A program made the position numbers and the translations under genes. Under the pieces are notes generated by a model that was given only the letters and a program-made list of their open reading frames with translations, had not been told where the DNA came from and did not search any database. This document shows positions 56,622 through 64,000 of a stretch of 64,000 nucleotides of DNA, piece after piece (the stretch's first letter is position 1; every line of letters starts with the position of its first letter). Location: the NCBI GenBank assembly GCA_003988855.1, contig QYAI01000209.1:1-64000 (forward strand). The letters run 5' to 3'. The DNA comes from Arachnopeziza araneosa (taxonomy: Eukaryota > Ascomycota > Leotiomycetes > Helotiales > Arachnopezizaceae).

Positions 56622-57033
56622 AGTGGAATGGATGGCGGGCTGGGTGATGGATTGGGTCGCTTCTCTTAATGGCCCACTCTTGGAGGTGTAGACAGTAGTG
56701 AAAATCTCTACGTGGGTCGGTTCTTTTCAACGTGTCTTAGAAAGATATCAAAAACATGTTATCGTATGTGCTGCTATTTAAAGTCGGTTTTTGCTTTCGA
56801 CTTTGACATGAAACAGGTGCTCATATATGCTACTAATCAAAGACGATTCTTGCTTTCGACTTTGACATCAAGCAGGGGAAGTTTTTGAATTTTATTATTA
56901 CTATAATTAACGCCGCGCTTATCAACCCTGAACCACGAACAAAATAACTTTTCGGAAACTCAGTACTCCGTTTCTCAGATGCAATGCAGCCAGGATCAAA
57001 CAGGTTCTGTCCTAATCCAAATCGTTGCTGTCT
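56622..57033. other. Intergenic with minisatellite
   Basis: Holds the right minisatellite array and the 3' flank of the large gene on the minus strand. No gene was recognised. Confidence 0.5.
56767..56880 (+). repeat. Minisatellite, right array
   Basis: Two units of about 60 bp share the core cttgctttcgactttgacat and the flanking tcatatatgctactaatcaaa. The reverse complement of a unit matches those at 51766-51860 (gatgtttaagtcgaaagcac and gattggtagtagtgtatata), so the arrays on either side of the decayed NRPS-like locus face each other. Confidence 0.75.
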
Positions 57034-60000
57034 TTAACTATCTGTAGTAGCCATTTCAAACAATCTTCTGGCTGGCTGACTGGATTCTCTGTCCTTCCGT
57101 TCCTTCAACAGCGAAACTACTACATCCTTAAAATTCCTAGAAAGCCGCACCCATTCGAATTCAGGGTTAAGAGCCTTAGCAAACACACGCATGGTAGTAA
57201 CAGGCACACCTGTAATCTTGCAGACATCTTCAGGGGTGATTGAAGCCTCCATCCGAGTGACGAATTCATGTTTGACAACTGCCGAAAATTGAGCGAATCC
57301 TGTAGTAGCTGGGTTGACAGCGGTCGACACTATTTCTTTACCAGAAGCTTTTGATAGTGCCGAAACCTTCTCTCCAGTTAAGACTTCGTGCACCAAATCC
57401 TGATCCAAAGGCTCAATGCCATCTCCAAATTCGCCCTCTATGCCAACTTGCCAAGGTACCCGATTTCGCTCCGCATCATTGATTGCTTGTGTCATTAAGC
57501 CTTTCTTCTTGGCTTTGGTGGCTTCGTCAATGTCATCTCCAAGATTCAACTCCAGTAAGCCCTTGAATGCATTGATGTTTTGTACGTGGAGGTTCTTTGG
57601 TTTCACGCCCCAAGAATCAGCAATCTCGGCTTGCTTAGTTAAGAGTTTTTGGCACGAGCTCTGGATTCGATCGGCGTCATCCTCTCGACAAGCCTTAGCA
57701 ATACTGTCCTTTACCTCACTGAATGCTGCCGAGCGCTTCGTATATACGGAAGCCGCAATACGATCATCATCGACACGTCGCTTGCCACCTTTTGACATGT
57801 GCTTGAGATATTTGATCATTCTCGTGTAACTATCGCTCTGTTTTTCGAGCTCGTGAGGAATAATGCTAAGTAATCGCTGCGAGACTGCTTTGCGGTCAAC
57901 CTCTTCTGTGAGCATCCGGGCAAAGATAGTGATGATGGTTCTGGAATGATCGAGTTGGATGTTTCGAAGCTTGCAGAATTTTATCATCTGAGTTGCTCGA
58001 TCTGCCTTGAGTTCGTTGGTGTTTTCATTCTTCGTAATAACCCTGATGAGAACTTTGTTGAGGAGCTTTTCCAAACTGAACAGGAACTGCTCTCTTGGCC
58101 AGCCGCTGTATGGGTACAGGTTCACAACGTGCTCGTACCAACGCCAATCTGTTTCTGCTGAAGGAACATCAAAGTTGGGGTCCGAAACAAACAGCTGCCA
58201 AACCATGCTCATTGGTTTTACGCCGGATCCCGCTGTAGTCAGAAGATTTCCGAATAGTCCGCGCATCAACTTAGTAACGGTGTCTTCTGCCTTTGAAATA
58301 ACTGTAGGTGTCGTTGTTCGCATTGCAGCAAGCTTCGTCATTGCACCCATCAATAAAGCAGCCATGAGCTGACCAATCTCGGGGGCTCCAGGTTGTAAAT
58401 CAAATTCTCTTGATGCAGTAGCGTGACTGAGGGTATCTCTCATAATGATACGTAATGCAGCAATGTGGGATTCGTTGCACTTGTCCATCCAGCGAATCTT
58501 GTATGGATTTTCAAGATCGACAAATTCGTCCCAGCAGACCCAAGCTAACATCGATCCTATTCCTTTCTCTTGATTCAGGTACGGTAGAGCCAAAATCGGA
58601 TGAGTGGGTCCATCTTGATGCTTGAGAGGGCCGTCGTGAGTAGTCTGCGACTGTTCAATGATTATTCCAGCATCAAAACCTTCAAGGAAGAGAACTCTAG
58701 AATCAAGGTCGCAACATGGGCTAAAGGTGGTCAGCTCGTGGTAGAGAGGATATCTAGAATGCTTACCCAACATCAATCGATCTGTCCTTTAGATTACCCA
58801 ATAGTTGCTTGTAAGGAGTTGTTTCAATATTCAGCAGCAGCACTCCCATCTCCTCAGCATGAGTTTCAAGAAGCCCTGCCAGATTTTCGAATGTCATCGT
58901 TTTTACTGCATCGATATTATTCTGGATGGCAGTCTGGCGTACAAGTCGTTTCAAGTCGTATGTTCTCTTTGAAGTTGTCTGAGAAGACATCATAGTGCTC
59001 AAGTCCATGGTGATTGAACCAACACTTGACTGGATCTGTTTGGCCACTTTTCGGTATTCTCCAAGCATGTCGGATTTCTTCTTAACCAACTTTGGATCCG
59101 ATGACTTGTAATCTTTTGTCAGGAATTTGACGTATGCTTCTCTCATCGGAGCTGTCGCTTGATCGACTTTGGAAGATAATATGGATATCAACTCTTTAGA
59201 GAGCTCCGTCAACTCCTTCTGGCTCAATAATGATTGTAGCTGTGGGACAACAGTTGTGATATCATCTTCTAGATCTTCGATTTGATCAAGGGAAAGTTGC
59301 TCAAAGTACTTCTTCAAGTGCTGCGGTTGGACTGTCTCGCCTGTACTTGGAAGTAGGCATGTATTTACTTCCGTAAGGTTAATTAAACGCCTAGCTCTTA
59401 ATTCTAGTAGCGAATCAAGAGGATTAGATTCAATGACTTGAGTAACATCTGCGCCGAAGGATAATCTTGATGCATCGAGGTATTTTCGATTCGCAATACC
59501 ACGGTAGAAATAATATTTATCAGAAAGCTGAACCAAGATTAAAGACTGCGGACCGGCGAGAGCTGTCACTGCATTGACGTTGACGGAGTCTAGGAGCGTT
59601 GTAATCTCTGCCTTACTTAGCTCCTTTTCTGTAGCAACCCGAACAATGAAGAGTCCATTGATTCGCCATGGTGTGGCTATGTTCCTAGCATTGTCTGTCA
59701 TTGTGTCGTCGACGAGAACAACCACATAATCCAATTGTTCATAGTAAGATCGCAGTTTATTCTCATTGGTGAATGGCATGTCCGATGGAACGGATCCAGT
59801 GGCAAGCAACATTGGACCCTCGAGTCGAGAGCCGAAGATACAAGGCAATAAGATTTTAGATCTATCGCCTCCTGAAATATGATCAGATTGCTGAGGTGAA
59901 AAACTTATTCCAGCTCCGAATCTTATCACGTGCATGGAGTCTGGCTGAAAGAACGAAGGAAGGGATGTAGAGTAAGTGGCTAGAACTGCAACTCGCTTGG

Positions 60001-61082
60001 CAGAGATCTCTACAGCATGTGTATCGAAAGCACCAGGGGTAGTGCTGACGGTCTGTATTGTATCTACGCAGGTCAGCAAGATTGAAAATGCTTCTGCTAG
60101 TAAGAATTACCTGGAGTGACTGATGATGAAGCGGGGGGCAAAGACGGGGTGAAGTTGGCACGTTGGATGGCCTCTTTGAATGATGTACTCGATAATGACG
60201 CTCCAGTGCACATTTTTGCTGCATCTGTACTCGGGGTTGGTAGTATCGAGCAGACAATGGTATCTCTCTGGCGCTTGATTACCAACGGTGAGCAAATCGT
60301 AGCGTCTCCAATCGAGGCTGAATCAAGAGGAACCGGGACAATGTACAAGACCTGGAGGAATAATCTTTAGTCTTTATATCAAACCAAAGGGGGCTTTTCA
60401 AAAACGAAATTACCTTATCCGCATGATTGGCGATGAGAACGACCGGATTGTGCTCTTGATACTTCGTTAGTTTGGTATAAGAGTATCCAGAAACAAAAAT
60501 GACATATTCTTTCTCTGCCAGCATTTCATCGTCGAATTTGAAGTGATGCAGAAGATCACCCTTTTCATTGATATCCCCACTATGTTTAATACCTGGAAAG
60601 GTATTTGTTGCACTATAGCAGCTGGTAGTATTTCCTTCTTCGGCCATGCATAGGTCATAGTACGTCGGTTTTCTGGCAGAGACGGCGAATATTGTAATCT
60701 TGTCAAACGCAAGGGGTACTGTGAATGTAGCAGCTGGAAGTTGTTGAATAATATATCCATCGTTGAAAAGGCCTGTTGCTTCAAGTCAGCTAAACCAGCA
60801 AATGTGTTTCAACGGCCAAGACATACCGAGATAGTGCTGAAACGCTAACATCCGGGTTTGAAGCGTCTCTCCAAGCTCACCTAGATCCAACGCCTTGAAG
60901 AAGTAGTCATCTTTGTAAGAAGAGATGTCGATTTCAGTGATATCATTCTTGGCACGGTAGAGAAGGATACGTTCAGGGCTGAATGGATGGGCTGAGCCTT
61001 CAGGAAGGTCTTGGAGGATGGCTCGAATTTGAGCCTTTGTTGTGGCCAGAGGATCAAAGAAAACCTTCGTAATGTTTTCCAT
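57034..61082 (-). CDS. Large fungal protein of unknown function
   Basis: Six exons on the minus strand: 61082-60827, 60772-60414, 60351-60111, 60063-58767 and 58720-57034 make the model; that is five coding exons and four introns (54, 62, 47 and 46 bp), giving 1279 residues. All junctions keep frame. There is no signal peptide or clear transmembrane segment. The N-terminal 350 residues look globular with beta strands; the middle (about 430-760) is helical and charged (QLSLDQIEDLEDDITTVVPQ, LVKKKSDMLGEYRKVAKQ), likely coiled; the C-terminal 500 residues are helical. No catalytic motif or known family was recognised. Intact structure across five exons argues that it is expressed and under selection. 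It is the largest gene in the window. Confidence 0.75.
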
Positions 61083-62481
61083 AATTAATTGACCAAGCGG
61101 CCTGAGCTCTGCTGTGTGATGAGAATGTCTGAGGAAGAACTGTGGTGGGTGGAGGCTGCGCCTTATGTGAGAAATACTTCAAGATGACTAGGCGGTGAGT
61201 CACGCCGGATTCATGAAGGTGAATTTCAGGTACTTGGTGAGGAGCTGGAAGCGAACACGTCTGTGTGGGTTAAAATTATCATGAAAAGAAAAAGATTATT
61301 GAGATGTTGAGTGTTGCGTCGAAGAGGAAGAAGAGGGCGAGTAGAAACTGGTCGTTTGCACAGAGGGATAGTGGTTTCTCGTTTCACCAAACAACGTCAC
61401 GACATAATGTGCTGGAATGTGATACCAGAAGAAAATTTGGTTGAACTTCCACCTTTTGAATTTGGTATTTCTTATTTCAACAAGGTTTTCCTTACAAGTT
61501 GTATCAAAATAATACCCAAATACGACCTCGAATCTGCTCTGCTTCGCCTTTGCGTCAACCCCAAATCCCACCAAAACCCGCTTCAGCTACAACTCGAAGC
61601 CACAGCCTCCTTCCTTCAATGAGCCATACTGTGTAGTATAAGCCAAAGTTATCTTCATTCTTGCATATAATGTGTTGGTATATTTTTGTCGATTTTTCTT
61701 TCTCATCTTGTTGTTATTCTTTAAAAACCTACCGTTTGGAAAGGTGGTATTGAACCGGTCTACTCACCATCAGATTAATTGATCCGCCTTAGGTAATAGA
61801 AGTCAACTCTGTTCCCTGTATAAGTTTATCTAGACATCGTTCATTTACTTGTTACCGTTTCGTGTCTTTGCATCACGATTTCCATACGTCTAAATAGCTG
61901 CTAAAACCTAGCATAATCTCTTCAAAGTTCTTAAAACCGAGTAATGTATGCTTCTTTTTCAGGCGTAAGATAATTGATTATTGGAGTCCTTGTGCGACCT
62001 GCAATTCTCTCCTTGTTAACTTCCAGCTGCCAATGACTGATCAGACCAGCAACTTTCTACTTAAAATCTTAAAATCTTCTCGTGACAATGCTCCACTGTC
62101 CAGGAACGCTGGGGCCATTCTACCGAGAATTTCAGTGCATAGCTTTAACTCGGGAGACAATTTGTTCATATGGAGAGAAAGGTATGTTATTTGCTCATCG
62201 TTTCAATTTCATCCGGATAAATGACAGTCTAGAGCCGCCGGAAGGCACAACAAATTCTTGGAGAGTAATCAGTACACCATAAATTGTTCTTTGGCGATCA
62301 TTGCTTCACAAGAGTCGCCTTCTTAGATAGGATAGAATCAAAACTAAAGAATGGGGAGAAAGGGCAAGTGGTATTTGATTCGCTAATAAGCATAACATCC
62401 CATTTCGTTTGTACCATCAGGAAAGATCCTGAACCAATGCTGTAATAACGCCGTAATACGCACACACACGACTTACATATT
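61083..62481. other. Intergenic, nothing recognised
   Basis: About 1.4 kb between the large unknown gene and the VASt-domain gene, AT-rich. Short open frames have no motifs. A tRNA-like look near 61745-61790 was examined and rejected. Confidence 0.45.
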
Positions 62482-64000
62482 CTAAGTCTTCGCCTCATTC
62501 AAGGATTCTTTGGATCTCTCGGTCTCTTCTTTCACCAAGTTATGAAACCCCTTTTCTTTGGTCTTCTCGTTCTTTGCCTTTGACTTCTCGACACTTTTCT
62601 TCAAAAGCCTTAGCTTCTCCTCCGTAACTTTGATAGCATGGTCTACTTCTCTTTCCACCATCCTCTCGTCCTTTAATCGTCCAGTTAATTCCCGTTCCTC
62701 GAGTGGCATCTTCCCAACATCTCTCAATCGATCCATGCCAACACGATCCTCCAGCCAATCCCACAAATCACTTTCTTCTCTACGCCATATCTCCTCGTAA
62801 GCAGCGACTCTTTCCGGAGTTCCAAGGAATGGTAAGCCAAGGTCACCTCTCCCGATGCCTCGATTCGTAAAGCCGAAGCGGAACCACGAGGCCACAAGGA
62901 GCCCTACAAGAAGTCCGTACATCATGTTCCCGGTAAGAAGTGGTTTGATAATATCTACCAACGGCCCCAGTACGGGATGCAAGGGTTCGAGTAATCCCCA
63001 GTTTTCCACGGCTGGTTTGGAGTCCGCGGCACCATCAGTGGCTTTCCCAATGCTTCTCGCCTCACGTCCTTTACGGCCCTTTTTCTTGATTTTACCGCCA
63101 GTCGCGGTAGCTGTGCCACGGCGAGAAGATACGGCAGCTTTGAGCGATGCAATGATATCTTTCGCGTACTGGACTTGGCCATCGTTGGCACCTTTTTCGA
63201 TAGGCCCTTGAAAAATCAGCGTGCATCTTGAACAAGATTGGTTTACATACCTTTGAGCCAGCTCTTCCCTGTCCACTCAACCATGCAGTTAATCACCAAC
63301 CTTGTTGTATTGCCTTCACCCCACATCAGACAGTACTTCGTCTTGGTACTGAACACATTTCCACTCGGCACATCGGGAGTGGCAGTGGAAATTGAGACCG
63401 ATATTGCTTTATCATAGTCTAGGGAATCGAGGGTCTCTGTGCAAACACATTTGGTTTGTCTTGGACCAATTGACCCATTTAATGGCTTGATGTAAGAGTA
63501 ATTCCGTACTTTATTGTCAAGCCCAAGAGGTTTCTTGGCATTCTCTTCCATCGTCAAATCAAAACATTTCGCTTCTTGAGTGAGCCAATTTCGCATCCAA
63601 GTGATTGATGCAGGGCCAAACATGAGACTGTAGATCTTCCCCAGCGGCGCAGAAATAGTTTCATCAGCAAGGACTTTGGTGTAATGGCTATCTTGATCAA
63701 TACATTCGGTAGGAGCATGTGTCGCCGGCCCAGGAAAGTCGCCAGATGGAGGTGAAGGTCCATCTTCCTTGGCCTTCTCAACAGGTGCTCCATTTGCAAC
63801 AATCGCGGCCGAGGGTTTTCTCGGAATAACCTTCTCAGCGATGTCGCTTCCAGCGACACTTCCCTCGGCTTGTGTAAAGCTCATACCATCCTCATCATCC
63901 TCGTCTTCATCATAGATTTCATCACCGTCCTCGCCATCACTCTCATCATCAGAACCACTTTGGCTACCTGGAACTGGATTGCCATCATCCTTTTCTGTCT
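62482..64000 (-). CDS. VASt-domain lipid-transfer protein (Lam/Ysp2-like), 5' end beyond the window
   Basis: Two exons are visible, from beyond 64000 to 63251 and 63206-62482, with a 44-bp intron. The frame is open to the window edge, so the start lies outside; the visible part is about 491 residues. It begins with a Ser/Asp/Glu-rich acidic linker (SDDESDGEDGDEIYDEDEDD). The VASt domain spans DETISAPLGKIYSLMFGP to MVEWTGKSWLKGPIEKGANDGQ, with NYSYIKPLNGSIGPRQTKC in the middle. After a basic linker comes one transmembrane segment (MMYGLLVGLLVASWF) and a C-terminal coiled coil rich in Lys and Glu. This is the order of Lam proteins, which move sterols at endoplasmic reticulum and plasma membrane contact sites (known). 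A GRAM domain is expected upstream. Confidence 0.85.

Noticed and set aside
61740..61800. tRNA-like stretch (ggttcaatacc-type box on the minus strand)
   Set aside because: No A box, no acceptor stem pairing and no anticodon arm could be found around it.

Overview
The window looks like nuclear DNA of a filamentous ascomycete (Pezizomycotina, perhaps Leotiomycetes; the class is an inference). Reasons: short introns (mostly 42-65 bp) with CTRAC-type branch points, two full HET-domain genes plus a HET relic, a Zn2Cys6 regulator, a class III chitinase, WSC domains, FSH-type hydrolase and NRPS-like reductase remains, and a UstYa-type (DUF3328) protein. No rRNA, tRNA or CRISPR array was recognised. 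All gene models were spliced by hand from the sequence.

Region 0.6-7 kb holds a HET protein, a membrane alpha/beta hydrolase and a five-exon short-chain dehydrogenase. Region 8.3-14 kb is the most interesting part. A secreted precursor made of 16 near-identical Kex2-type repeats (KR-flanked, invariant GMS[F/Y]YSG centre) is divergently transcribed from a UstYa-family protein carrying the HxxHC and DHC motifs. A regulator-like protein without a zinc finger follows. Together these look like a very small, apparently undescribed fungal RiPP (dikaritin-like) locus.

Region 15-34.5 kb is ordinary genic DNA: an ABC-F ATPase, small unknown proteins, an integral membrane protein, a PARP-like protein with a full H-Y-E triad, a Zn2Cys6 transcription factor, an OPT oligopeptide transporter, a GH128-like glucanase and an intron-containing protein of unknown function. 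Region 34.5-39.5 kb is repeat-rich and gene-poor. It contains a duplicated 70-bp element, an LTR-like segment, a HET fragment, a full HET gene and a broken transcription factor fragment.

Region 39.6-51.2 kb has a secreted Ser/Thr-rich WSC protein, a divergent housekeeping pair (RNA polymerase III Rpc31 and an Hsm3-like proteasome chaperone), a tentative small membrane protein and a large GPI-type class III chitinase. Region 52.2-56.6 kb is a decayed secondary-metabolism locus: an FSH-type serine hydrolase with a frameshift next to an A-T-R NRPS-like gene with nonsense codons and frameshifts. It is flanked by related minisatellite units in opposite orientation. The right end has a 1279-residue protein of unknown family and a Lam/Ysp2-type VASt sterol-transfer protein that runs off the window.
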